A stretch of DNA of 64,000 nucleotides from Dickeya poaceiphila (lineage in GTDB: Bacteria; Pseudomonadota; Gammaproteobacteria; Enterobacterales; Enterobacteriaceae), in contig NZ_CP042220.2 of assembly GCF_007858975.2 (NCBI RefSeq), positions 2,108,001-2,172,000 on the forward strand, read 5' to 3'. The notes beneath the pieces are model-generated. The model was not told where the DNA came from. It saw only the letters and a list, made by a program, of their open reading frames with translations, and made no database searches. Positions 46,936 through 54,833 of the stretch are shown piece after piece (position 1 is the stretch's first letter; the number at the start of each line of letters is the position of its first letter). Position numbers and translations under genes: made by a program.

Positions 46936-47501
46936 GCGAAATGAAAGCCGAAATGGCGGGGGAGTCGTTACTCATTTCAGCAATTAAGGCCTGTCGGTCG
47001 CGGTTGATAGCCTTTATCCGTGGCCGTATGGCGGAACGCGATGATGCTGACGATATCTTGCAAGAAGTCACCTATCAATTGATGAAAGTGGAACAGCCGG
47101 TGGAGAACGTCGCAGCTTGGTTGTTTCGCGCTGCACGTAACGAAATGATTGACCGTGCACGTAAAAAGCACGAGCTACCGCTATCCGGATATTTCACCAG
47201 GGATGACGAGGACTTCCCTGAAGATGAACTGGCGGAAACGTTGTTCGGCGTACCACAAACACCGGAAGATGAGTATCTGAAAGCGTTATTGTGGGACGAA
47301 CTGGACGCCGCTTTATCTGAACTACCATCTGCACAGCGTGAAGTGTTCGACAAGACCGAGTTGCAGGGCTACAGCTATAACGAGCTGGCGAAAGAAACGG
47401 GCGTCAGTGTTCAGGCGTTATTATCACGCAAACACAAAGCCGTTCTTTACCTGCGCACGCGGCTACGCAGTGTCTATGATGCGTTGTTAACAGAGAGTTA
47501 A
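46932..47501 (+). CDS. ECF-type RNA polymerase sigma factor
   Basis: 189 residues. Region 2 covers about 15-85 (RSRLIAFIRGRMAERDDADDILQEVTYQLM, then VAAWLFRAARNEMIDRARKK, the -10 recognition and DNA-melting part). Region 4 covers about 130-180 (LSELPSAQREVFDKTELQGYSYNELAKETGVSVQALLSRKHKA, with the helix-turn-helix for the -35 element). There is no region 1.1 or 3, as usual for group 4 sigma factors. The GTG start overlaps the preceding membrane-protein gene by four bases; an ATG at 46941 is the alternative. Stimulus and target genes are unknown. Confidence 0.92.
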   Translation: MSEMKAEMAGESLLISAIKACRSRLIAFIRGRMAERDDADDILQEVTYQLMKVEQPVENVAAWLFRAARNEMIDRARKKHELPLSGYFTRDDEDFPEDELAETLFGVPQTPEDEYLKALLWDELDAALSELPSAQREVFDKTELQGYSYNELAKETGVSVQALLSRKHKAVLYLRTRLRSVYDALLTES

Positions 47502-47879
47502 AACAGCAACCAGATCGCCGGGTGAGGGATCTGGAATTACCAATGAACACGATAGTACATCTGCAGATTTGTTATTTAACATAATATACATTATGCGAAC
47601 CAAGATAAGGTCAGGTGGGTTCTGACGTCCGGACTGGTTAAGAGTCTTCTTACTTGCTTGCTTGCCGTGCATCATAGACTCGACAGTAATTGCGTTTTAG
47701 TGGGTTTCAACGACCACGTTTTGGCTGAGTTTGCGAAAACGGTGATCTATGCCTAGGCTTAACAAAGCACTCAAATAATTCACATGAAAATAATCAATCA
47801 GTGACGCTTTGTCATCTAGCCGCATGTCAATTTTTCTTGCATCCCACTCTGAATAATCTGCATAGCTACAGGAGACGAA
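47502..47879. other. Intergenic region containing dif
   Basis: About 380 bp without a gene between the sigma factor and gpgP. It contains the dif site (47574-47601) and the gpgP promoter. A CTTG tandem (CTTACTTGCTTGCTTGCC near 47650) is the only other visible structure. Confidence 0.6.
47574..47601 (-). other. dif site for XerC/XerD chromosome dimer resolution
   Basis: The minus strand reads GGTTCGCATAA-TGTATA-TTATGTTAAAT, which differs from the 28-bp E. coli dif (GGTGCGCATAATGTATATTATGTTAAAT) at one base in the XerC arm. The 6-bp central region and the XerD arm are identical. XerC and XerD recombine sister chromosomes here at cell division. Ter sites at 42.5 and 56.3 kb flank it and two matS sites are close by. 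Confidence 0.97.
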
Positions 47880-48725
47880 ATGCTTGAATTGACTAAAAAT
47901 TGGGTTATTTTCACCGATCTTGATGGCTCATTGCTGGATCATGGCACCTATCAATGGGATGACGCTCAACGGTGTCTTAATCGATTACTGTTCCATCAGG
48001 TGCCAATTGTTATGACAACCAGTAAAACTTCGGCAGAAATCACGTCGTTGCAGCAGGATTTAGGTTTATGGGAAATGCCTGCTATTGCGGAAAACGGCGC
48101 GCATATTCTGTTGCCGACATCCTGGCAGATTGGATTGCATTCATCGCTTTCACCGATTTCCCTTACCTACCCCGATTTATGCCAACAGTTGAACGTACTG
48201 CGCGAGCAATACGGTTTTCCATTCTATGGATTTTCCGATATGGATGATGCCGCTGTGGCAGCTGTCACTGGCCTTACGCTGCAACAAGCCACGCTGGCTC
48301 GCCAACGTACTGCCTCAGAACCCTTGCTCTGGCAAGGAGATGCCGCATCGCTGGAAATGTTCAGGAAATGTTTGGCCCAAAAGAAATTATCGTTGACCGA
48401 AGGTGGTCGTTTTTTTCACGTGATGCATAAAGACGTCAGTAAAGGCGCAGCAGTAAATCGATTAATACAACATATCAAATCAAATATTGAATCGATGAGT
48501 CGCCGGTCCTTGGCCACTATTGGTTTAGGCGACGGGCCAAACGATGTTTCTTTTTTGAAATCAATGGATTATGCAGTGATCATTAAAGGGCCATCCAGTA
48601 AAAAAGTGACATTGTCACCTTTTGGGGGGAAGGAAATCTACTATACCCAGGCTGCCGGCCCGGCTGGCTGGAGTGAAGGCATAACCTATTTTTTCGGTCG
48701 TTATGAGACCGGGTTACTTGATTGA
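47880..48725 (+). CDS. gpgP: Glucosyl/mannosyl-3-phosphoglycerate phosphatase (HAD family)
   Basis: 281 residues of the HAD superfamily, mannosyl-3-phosphoglycerate phosphatase group (like E. coli YedP). The nucleophile motif WVIFTDLDGSLLDHGT is near residue 8, motif II in VPIVMTTSKT near 42 and the metal-binding GLGDGPNDVSFLK near 218. It should remove phosphate from glucosyl-3-phosphoglycerate, made by the next gene, to give glucosylglycerate, a compatible solute reported from Erwinia (Dickeya) chrysanthemi. The start has AGGAG 7 bases upstream. A matS site lies inside the coding region. The sugar specificity (glucosyl or mannosyl) is inferred from the partner. Confidence 0.88.
   Translation: MLELTKNWVIFTDLDGSLLDHGTYQWDDAQRCLNRLLFHQVPIVMTTSKTSAEITSLQQDLGLWEMPAIAENGAHILLPTSWQIGLHSSLSPISLTYPDLCQQLNVLREQYGFPFYGFSDMDDAAVAAVTGLTLQQATLARQRTASEPLLWQGDAASLEMFRKCLAQKKLSLTEGGRFFHVMHKDVSKGAAVNRLIQHIKSNIESMSRRSLATIGLGDGPNDVSFLKSMDYAVIIKGPSSKKVTLSPFGGKEIYYTQAAGPAGWSEGITYFFGRYETGLLD
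48606..48618. other. matS site (MatP binding)
   Basis: GTGACATTGTCAC is an exact match to GTGACRNYGTCAC, inside gpgP and about 1 kb from dif. Confidence 0.9.
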
Positions 48726-48744
48726 CAGGGGAGAAACAGCGGCT

Positions 48745-49971
48745 ATGAGTGAATTCTATCAGGATGGTATTATCACCAACTTTCATAACCTTACCCGGCG
48801 CAGCATAGAGGAACTGGAGTATGAGTTACAGGTATTTTCCGGTCAAAGTAGTATGGGGCTGATCCTCCCTTCCCTTTACTCCGAGCTGGAAGGACCAGCG
48901 CTGGATAAGATTGTCGATATGCTAGCCCAGGTGCCTTATTTGTCTGAGATTGTCATCGGTCTTGATCGGGCAGACCGCGATCAGTTCCTGTTTGCCCGGC
49001 AATTTTTCTCCCGCCTGCCACAACGGCATCGTATTTTGTGGAATGACGGCCCACGTATGACTCGGCTCAGCCAGGAACTGACGGACATGGGGTTAGCACC
49101 AATGGAACAAGGCAAAGGTCGCAATGTCTGGTTTTGCGTTGGTTATACCTTAGCATCACGCCGTACTGCGTGCATTGCACTGCATGATTGTGACATTGTC
49201 ACTTATGATCGCGCTATGCTGGCACGCCTGCTCTACCCGATTTCTAACCCTAATTTCCACTACGATTTCTGTAAAGGCTACTATGCACGGGTATCAGAAG
49301 GAAAATTAAATGGCCGCGTTGGGCGCTTGCTGGTGTTTCCGCTGCTGAAATCGTTGCAAAGCGTTTACGGTAATTCAGACTATCTCGAATATATGCGCAG
49401 TTTCCGCTATCCGTTATCCGGTGAGTTCGCTATGCGCAGCCACGTATTGCGTAATCTGCGTATTCCGAGTGATTGGGGATTGGAAATCGGCATGTTGTCG
49501 GAAATCCATCGGGGGACGGCAACCAGCCGTATCTGCCAGGTGGATATTGCCGACAACTATGATCATAAGCATCAGCCCATGTCGGAAAACGATCCCAATT
49601 CCGGACTACAGCGTATGGCGATGGATATCACCAAAGCGTTATACCGCAAACTGGCGATTCAGGGTGTCAGCATTACTACTGACTCATTTCGGGTACTGCG
49701 AGCGACGTATTACCGGACTGCGCTGGATATGATCGACTCGTTTGAGCATGATGCACGTATGAATGGATTGCACTTTGATCGTCATACCGAAGAATCGGCA
49801 GTAGAACTGTTTGCTGATGTCATTACCCAGTCCGGACAGGCATACATCGAAAGTCCGGGTGATAAACCGTTTGTACCTAGTTGGAACCGGGTTCAGTCAG
49901 CATTTCCTGATATTCTGGAGCGGCTGTACGATGCCGTTGAGGCAGATAATCAGGAAATTAGTGCGCAATAA
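48745..49971 (+). CDS. gpgS: Glucosyl-3-phosphoglycerate synthase (GT81-type glycosyltransferase)
   Basis: 408 residues from the ATG at 48745; the frame is open upstream into gpgP, but the GGGGAG site fits this start. A nucleotide-sugar GT-A fold is indicated by IVIGLDRADRDQF, GKGRNVWFCVGYTLA, and the DxD-like ACIALHDCDIVTYDRAML. PLSGEFAMRSHVL and DWGLEIGMLSEI match the family acceptor-binding region. It should join glucose from NDP-glucose to 3-phosphoglycerate. It lies 19 bp after gpgP, and the pair would make glucosylglycerate under osmotic or nitrogen stress. A second matS lies inside it. Confidence 0.88.
   Translation: MSEFYQDGIITNFHNLTRRSIEELEYELQVFSGQSSMGLILPSLYSELEGPALDKIVDMLAQVPYLSEIVIGLDRADRDQFLFARQFFSRLPQRHRILWNDGPRMTRLSQELTDMGLAPMEQGKGRNVWFCVGYTLASRRTACIALHDCDIVTYDRAMLARLLYPISNPNFHYDFCKGYYARVSEGKLNGRVGRLLVFPLLKSLQSVYGNSDYLEYMRSFRYPLSGEFAMRSHVLRNLRIPSDWGLEIGMLSEIHRGTATSRICQVDIADNYDHKHQPMSENDPNSGLQRMAMDITKALYRKLAIQGVSITTDSFRVLRATYYRTALDMIDSFEHDARMNGLHFDRHTEESAVELFADVITQSGQAYIESPGDKPFVPSWNRVQSAFPDILERLYDAVEADNQEISAQ
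48867..48874 (-). other. KOPS-like octamer pointing to dif
   Basis: The minus strand reads GGGAAGGG, matching the FtsK-orienting sequence GGGNAGGG, to the right of dif and pointing towards it. Other copies with the same polarity are at 56414-56421 (GGGAAGGG) and 57055-57062 (GGGCAGGG). Confidence 0.6.
49190..49202. other. matS site (MatP binding)
   Basis: GTGACATTGTCAC, exact consensus, inside gpgS and 572 bp from the previous matS. The two have the same sequence. Confidence 0.9.
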
Positions 49972-50177
49972 CACCTGTGACAAATCTATTTTAGCCAACC
50001 GTAATCTCTGCCCGATATGGTGCCTGCAAAATAGTGCAACGCGGCATCCGGTCTGCGATACATACCGAAAAAATCAACGCTGACATAGAGATAGCCTCGG
50101 CGTTGAGATATGCTGATTTTCATTATGGTGTTACAGGCAGGATCTTCGTGATAACGTGGCGCACGCTATAGCGATTT

Positions 50178-50226
50178 TGTGTTTAAACGAAATTGTGTTT
50201 AAACGAAATATGGTGTTTAAGCGAAA
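50178..50226 (+). repeat. Short tandem repeat upstream of ydfG
   Basis: TGTGTTTAAACGAAAT occurs twice in perfect tandem (50178-50193 and 50194-50209). A third, imperfect copy, GTGTTTAAGCGAAA, lies at 50213-50226. Each unit contains the palindrome GTTTAAAC or a variant. The array is 44 bp upstream of the ydfG start codon. Confidence 0.8.
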
Positions 50227-50270
50227 GATCGCTGCCAGGCATTGCAGTCAGGAATATGAGGAAAAAACGC

Positions 50271-51020
50271 ATGATTATTTTCGTTACCGGCGCGACGGCG
50301 GGCTTTGGTGAAGCGATTACCCGGCGGTTTATCAAAGAAGGTCATCAGGTTATCGCCACGGGGCGTCGTCAGGAGCGTCTTGATGCATTAAAAGCTGAGT
50401 TTGGTGCGGCGCTTTTCACGCTTTGTCTTGATGTGCGTGACCGACAGGCCATTGAACAGGCCATCGCAGCCCTGCCTGCCGAGTGGCGCAACATTGATGT
50501 GCTGGTTAATAACGCTGGTCTGGCACTGGGGTTGGAGCCGGCTCACAGAGCCAATGTTGACGACTGGGAAACCATGATCGATACCAACAATAAAGGGCTG
50601 GTATTTATGACTCAGGCGTTGCTGCCGGCAATGGTGGAGCGCAATGTCGGCCATATCATTAATATCGGTTCTACTGCGGGAAACTGGCCTTATCTCGGCG
50701 GAAATGTCTATGGTGCCAGCAAGGCGTTTGTGCGTCAGTTTAGTCTGGGGTTGCGGACTGATCTGTCCGGGACGCGGGTGCGTGTGACTAACATCGAACC
50801 GGGGTTAGTCGGCGGTACGGAATTCTCCGCCGTGCGCTTTAAAGGGGATGAGGCTAAGGTTAACCAGACGTATGACAAATCTAACCCGTTGACGCCTGAG
50901 GATGTGACGGAAGCGGTGTTCTGGGTGGCAACACTGCCGTCCCATGTCAATATCAACACCCTGGAAATGATGCCAGTAAGCCAGACTTACGGTGGTCTGA
51001 AGGTTAATCGAGACGAATAA
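50271..51020 (+). CDS. ydfG: NADP-dependent 3-hydroxy acid dehydrogenase YdfG
   Basis: 249 residues, a short-chain dehydrogenase very similar to E. coli YdfG. The N-terminal cofactor motif is VTGATAGFGEAI, followed by NNAGLAL near residue 82, the catalytic serine in INIGSTAGNWPY and the YGASK motif (Tyr-x3-Lys). It oxidises L-allo-threonine, serine and 3-hydroxypropionate-type acids and reduces malonic semialdehyde. The frame opens 26 codons earlier, but MIIFVTGA is the family start and has GAGG upstream. The tandem repeat upstream may regulate it. Confidence 0.96.
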   Translation: MIIFVTGATAGFGEAITRRFIKEGHQVIATGRRQERLDALKAEFGAALFTLCLDVRDRQAIEQAIAALPAEWRNIDVLVNNAGLALGLEPAHRANVDDWETMIDTNNKGLVFMTQALLPAMVERNVGHIINIGSTAGNWPYLGGNVYGASKAFVRQFSLGLRTDLSGTRVRVTNIEPGLVGGTEFSAVRFKGDEAKVNQTYDKSNPLTPEDVTEAVFWVATLPSHVNINTLEMMPVSQTYGGLKVNRDE

Positions 51021-51208
51021 CACGCTGTTTATCTAAGTGTTTTGTTCAATATTCAGCATCTTGCCGACATCGCGGATTCAGGGACGAATAACTGAACGGT
51101 TGGCAGTTATAGCTTGTTGATGTCAGCGGATGCTATCGTTACCGTAATGAGCTTTTGGATATGCCAACACTGTTTTCATATTTACAGTAATTCTTGTCTG
51201 GGTGAAAC

Positions 51209-51562
51209 ATGCAGAAAAAAACACGTAATTTACTTCTTATTGTATCGTCGCTGTTTGGCTTGAGTCTCTTGTCATCAGCACAGGCGGCACAGCACATTGT
51301 GATTGATAATGGCAACAGTGCATTATCTAAAGAAGCCGCTCGCCAGAGCAGCGAGGATTGGAACGAAACACGCACGTTGCGTAATAAGGTCAACAAACAT
51401 CTCGAAAAACGGGTCGATAAGGCAGACAGAGATTTCGACAAAGCTGATATGGCGCAGGCGCTTGAAGAGAAATGCAAAGCCAGCGCTAACTTCAACGCGT
51501 ACTGGGAACCCAGTTCGTCACGTTGCCTTGACCGTCGTTCCGGTCGCCCGGTAACGCCCTGA
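51209..51562 (+). CDS. ynfB: YnfB family (DUF1283) exported protein
   Basis: 117 residues with a signal peptide (LLLIVSSLFGLSLLSSAQAA). The mature part matches E. coli YnfB (113 aa): HIVIDNGNSALSKEAARQ, DWNETRTLRNKVNKHLEK, then KCKASANFNAYWEPSSSRCLDRRSGRPVTP, which is the best conserved part and includes two cysteines. The function is unknown. The gene sits next to ynfK and mlc as in E. coli; it is monocistronic and convergent with ynfK. Confidence 0.93.
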   Translation: MQKKTRNLLLIVSSLFGLSLLSSAQAAQHIVIDNGNSALSKEAARQSSEDWNETRTLRNKVNKHLEKRVDKADRDFDKADMAQALEEKCKASANFNAYWEPSSSRCLDRRSGRPVTP

Positions 51563-51607
51563 TTTCTCATCATCACATCAGGCGTTGTGCCCAGTCAGGA
51601 GAATGAT

Positions 51608-51630
51608 CAAGGGGGATTCGTTCCCCCTTG
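51608..51630. terminator. Terminator between ynfB and ynfK
   Basis: A 9-bp perfect stem CAAGGGGGA/TCCCCCTTG with a 5-base loop lies between the convergent ynfB and ynfK genes. Confidence 0.75.
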
Positions 51631-51652
51631 GTGCGGGAAAGCCGGGCACCGG

Positions 51653-52324
51653 TTAAAATGACTGTCTAATTGCGGAAAGATCAATATAAGCAGATAAGTC
51701 CCGTTGTTCAGCGCGAGGCAAATACGGTAGCTCGCCTAATTGAGGCGCCGGGATTTTTTCGCGCAGAGCATGGATGATTTCGGCATAGTTGGCCAACCCT
51801 GGGTTGATACGGTTCGCAACCCAGCCCACCAAAGGCAATCCATCGTTAATCACCGCTTGTGCCGTCAGCAGCGCATGGTTGATACAACCCAGTTTGATCC
51901 CAACCACCAGGACAACCGGCAATTGTTCCTGAACAACCCATTCAGAATAAGTCTGTAAGTCGTTCATCAACGTACGCCAGCCACCGCTGCCTTCTACGAC
52001 AACCATATCTGATAACCCGCCGAGTTGATTCAGCCCTTCAGTCATGGCGCAGTAGTTAATCTCTTGTTCACTGGCACTGATTTCATCTTCCGGCAGCGAT
52101 ATAGGATTGACTTGCAGATAAGACAGCGGGATTGATGAAGCTTCCTGCAGCACCAGCGCATCTTTGTTACGCAGCCCCTCTTCCGTCTCCTTACAGCTCT
52201 TGGCGACAGGTTTATAACCCACCACAGTTTTGCCCGTTTTCGCCAGCGCCTGTAATAACGCCTTCGATACCACTGTTTTTCCAACGGCAGTATCCGTTCC
52301 TGTAACAAACATACGCTTTAACAT
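51653..52324 (-). CDS. ynfK: Dethiobiotin synthetase homologue (BioD2/YnfK)
   Basis: 223 residues from the ATG at 52324, the family start MLKRMFVTGTDTAVGKT; a longer frame to 52369 is open. The P-loop GTDTAVGKTVVSKAL is near residue 8, with VAGYKPVAKS-like GYKPVAKSC, VVEGSGGWRTLMNDL and GWVANRINPG as further BioD motifs. BioD closes the ureido ring of dethiobiotin with ATP and CO2. In E. coli this paralogue (YnfK/BioD2) is separate from the bio operon and poorly expressed. It lies between ynfB and mlc, the E. coli order. Confidence 0.94.
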   Translation of the reverse strand: MLKRMFVTGTDTAVGKTVVSKALLQALAKTGKTVVGYKPVAKSCKETEEGLRNKDALVLQEASSIPLSYLQVNPISLPEDEISASEQEINYCAMTEGLNQLGGLSDMVVVEGSGGWRTLMNDLQTYSEWVVQEQLPVVLVVGIKLGCINHALLTAQAVINDGLPLVGWVANRINPGLANYAEIIHALREKIPAPQLGELPYLPRAEQRDLSAYIDLSAIRQSF

Positions 52325-52472
52325 GAAAACACCACTCCGGCAGGCCCCACCTGAAAAAATAAACCTCAAAAAAACTTACTGATGAAACCTGAAGTCTAGG
52401 GGATGGGCAGCCGGAGCAGCTTGCGTTAGCGCAATGTTTTGTCGGTCAGCGGAGACACCAGGTTATTTGCTG

Positions 52473-53690
52473 TTAGCCCTGCATCAGTTTAATCAACAAC
52501 GCGCCGCTATAGAGCGCATCCTTGATGAGCGCTGCACCGGGTACGGTTCCCTGATTGTAGAAATGGGTTGACGTAACTTTCAGGTGATGACTGTAGGCAG
52601 GCAATGCCTGGCGACGAACACAGTCGATGATGGCGGGATATAAAATATCGGCGGCCTGATTCAATGGCGAACCGATCAGAATTTTTTCCGGATTGAACAG
52701 GTTCACCATGATGGCGGTAATGCGCCCCACATTATTACCGACATCAACAATAATATCTTTTGCCAGTTGATCATCTTTTAGCGCTGCATCGCACAGTGAT
52801 TCGACCGTTAACGGTGATCCATGCAATAGCGAACTCATTGAACCTTTCAGGCGCTGTTGCGCCAGTTCCAGCATACTTTCAATGCTGGCGACAGTTTCCA
52901 GACAACCGTGATTGCCGCAGTAACAGCGTTTGCCGTAAGGATCAACCTGGGTATGACCAATTTCCACCAGTGTTCGGCTACCAGCATGTAAGATGCGGCC
53001 ACCAGTAATGATGCCGGCGCCGACGTTATGGTCGATCACTATCTGGATGACGTTTTGACAACCGCGTGACGCGCCGAACAGCGCTTCCGCCATGGTCCAG
53101 GCACAGATATCATGTTGCAGATAAACGGGTACGCCGGTGCGCTTTTCCAGTGCCGGACCAATCGCCATGTCTTCCACGGGGTAGAACGGCATACGATGAA
53201 TAATGCCTGTGGACGAATCCACCATGCCAGGTGATGTGATAGCGATAGCGGTCAGCCGTTCCAGCTTGCGTTGATGGCGGATGAAGAATTGATCGATTTC
53301 AGCCAGGATGCGGTCAAGCAACGGTTGGGGATGTTCGCTCGGTAAATTAACCTGTTCTTCTACTACCAGATGGCCGCTGAGATCGCGCAGAGCCAGTGTC
53401 ATCATCTGGTTGCTGATGCGTACGGACAGATAGTGCCAGGCTTCGGTATCCAGCACCAAACCGATAGCCGGGCGACCACGGCTCCCCATTTCCTGATACT
53501 CGGTTTCTCGTACCAGATGGGCCTCCATCAGTTCACGTACAATTTTGGTAATACTGGCAGGAGCAAGCTGGGCCTGTTTTGACAACTCAATGCGGGAGAT
53601 GGGGCCATATTCATCGATCAACCGATAAACGCCACCTGCATTCATCTGTTTGATTTGATCGATGTGTCCCGGCTGGCCACTGACAATCAC
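52473..53690 (-). CDS. mlc: Mlc, global repressor of sugar-uptake genes
   Basis: 405 residues from a GTG start, a ROK-family repressor nearly colinear with E. coli Mlc (406 aa). The helix-turn-helix is near 30-65 (ISRIELSKQAQLAPASITKIVRELMEAHLV). The zinc site is intact (GKRCYCGNHGCLET), and QHDICAWTMAEALFG and IQIVIDHNVGAGII follow the ROK fold. Mlc represses ptsG, manXYZ, malT and others, and is inactivated by binding unphosphorylated EIICB-Glc at the membrane. The flanking ynfK and ynfL genes are as in E. coli. Confidence 0.96.
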   Translation of the reverse strand: MIVSGQPGHIDQIKQMNAGGVYRLIDEYGPISRIELSKQAQLAPASITKIVRELMEAHLVRETEYQEMGSRGRPAIGLVLDTEAWHYLSVRISNQMMTLALRDLSGHLVVEEQVNLPSEHPQPLLDRILAEIDQFFIRHQRKLERLTAIAITSPGMVDSSTGIIHRMPFYPVEDMAIGPALEKRTGVPVYLQHDICAWTMAEALFGASRGCQNVIQIVIDHNVGAGIITGGRILHAGSRTLVEIGHTQVDPYGKRCYCGNHGCLETVASIESMLELAQQRLKGSMSSLLHGSPLTVESLCDAALKDDQLAKDIIVDVGNNVGRITAIMVNLFNPEKILIGSPLNQAADILYPAIIDCVRRQALPAYSHHLKVTSTHFYNQGTVPGAALIKDALYSGALLIKLMQG

Positions 53691-53807
53691 GGTGAAACGG
53701 CTCCTGCGATAAGGCGTAATTCGGTATTTTTTACGCTGTAAAATAAAAAACTGCGGCTATGGTGGGGCTTTTGTAAATAGCCGTCAAATATTTGATTCGA
53801 TATGTGA

Positions 53808-54722
53808 TTAACCGCACATATTTTTGCCAGTATTCCCCAGCATAAGTGTGATGAGTGTCTGAGCAGCAGTGTTAAGTGGTCGCTGCTGGTGAGTGACCAG
53901 CCACATTTCACTGATAGCATCTTTTTCCTGTAACGACAGGTATTTGACGCCATCTATCCGGATTCGGCGGAATGAAGCAGGCAGCAGCGATACCCCTAGC
54001 CCGGATGACACCAGACCGATAATGGTCATCGCCTCGCCGACTTCCTGTGTGATGTAAGGTGTAATGCCGTATTTTTTGAGTAACGTCAGTACCTCGTCGT
54101 AGAGAGCGGTTCCCACTTTCCTGGAGAAAAATACGAACGGTTCGTTGGCCAGTTGCCGGATACTGATGTACCCGCCGGGCGCTGAGGCCAGAGGGTGTTC
54201 TTCATGTACCACCGCAACGATGGGTTCATGCAATAACAACTGATGACGTAGTGTTTCTGGCAGCGGATTGTTGCGCATTACGCCTAAATCCAGCTTGCCG
54301 TCGAGTAGTGGTGTAATTTGTTGCTTAGTGTTGATCTCCAACATCTGGATATGCACGTCGGGATAACTTTGGCGAAATTGCAGCAGACTGCGCGAAACCT
54401 GTTTGACAAAAGGTGCGGACGAGGTGAAACCGATATTAAGCTCCCCTATTTCCCCACGCTGAATACGTGCAGCGCGTTCCGCTGCCTGGTTAACCTGACT
54501 GATGATGCTCCAGGCTTCTTTCAGAAACAGTTCGCCTGCCTGAGTCAGGCGCACATTGCGGTTGTTGCGTTCCAGCAACTGAGCGCCTATTTGTTCTTCC
54601 AGCGCTTGTATCTGCTGACTGAGTGGCGGTTGGGAGATATGTAGCTTTTCAGCCGCTCGGCCAAAATGAAGTTCTTCGGCGACGGCAATGAAGTAGCGTA
54701 AATGCCTGAGTTCGATATTCAT
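53808..54722 (-). CDS. ynfL: LysR-family transcription regulator YnfL
   Basis: 304 residues, orthologous by sequence to E. coli YnfL. The winged helix (about 1-65) reads LRHLRYFIAVAEELHFGRAAEKLHISQPPLSQQIQALEEQIG. The effector domain contains LNIGFTSSAPFVKQVSRSLLQF, EPFVFFSRKVGTALYDEVL and TQEVGEAMTIIGLVSSGLGVSLLP. It is divergent from the MFS gene ynfM with 110 bp between them, a regulator-target arrangement kept from E. coli. The inducer is unknown. Confidence 0.94.
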   Translation of the reverse strand: MNIELRHLRYFIAVAEELHFGRAAEKLHISQPPLSQQIQALEEQIGAQLLERNNRNVRLTQAGELFLKEAWSIISQVNQAAERAARIQRGEIGELNIGFTSSAPFVKQVSRSLLQFRQSYPDVHIQMLEINTKQQITPLLDGKLDLGVMRNNPLPETLRHQLLLHEPIVAVVHEEHPLASAPGGYISIRQLANEPFVFFSRKVGTALYDEVLTLLKKYGITPYITQEVGEAMTIIGLVSSGLGVSLLPASFRRIRIDGVKYLSLQEKDAISEMWLVTHQQRPLNTAAQTLITLMLGNTGKNMCG

Positions 54723-54833
54723 ATTTATAAAGTATCAATATTAATAATTAATATATTATACAAAACAATTGGGCCAATTCTATGATGTGGTCACTGATGT
54801 TGATGCCGTATTTTCTCCGGATAAGGATTGATT

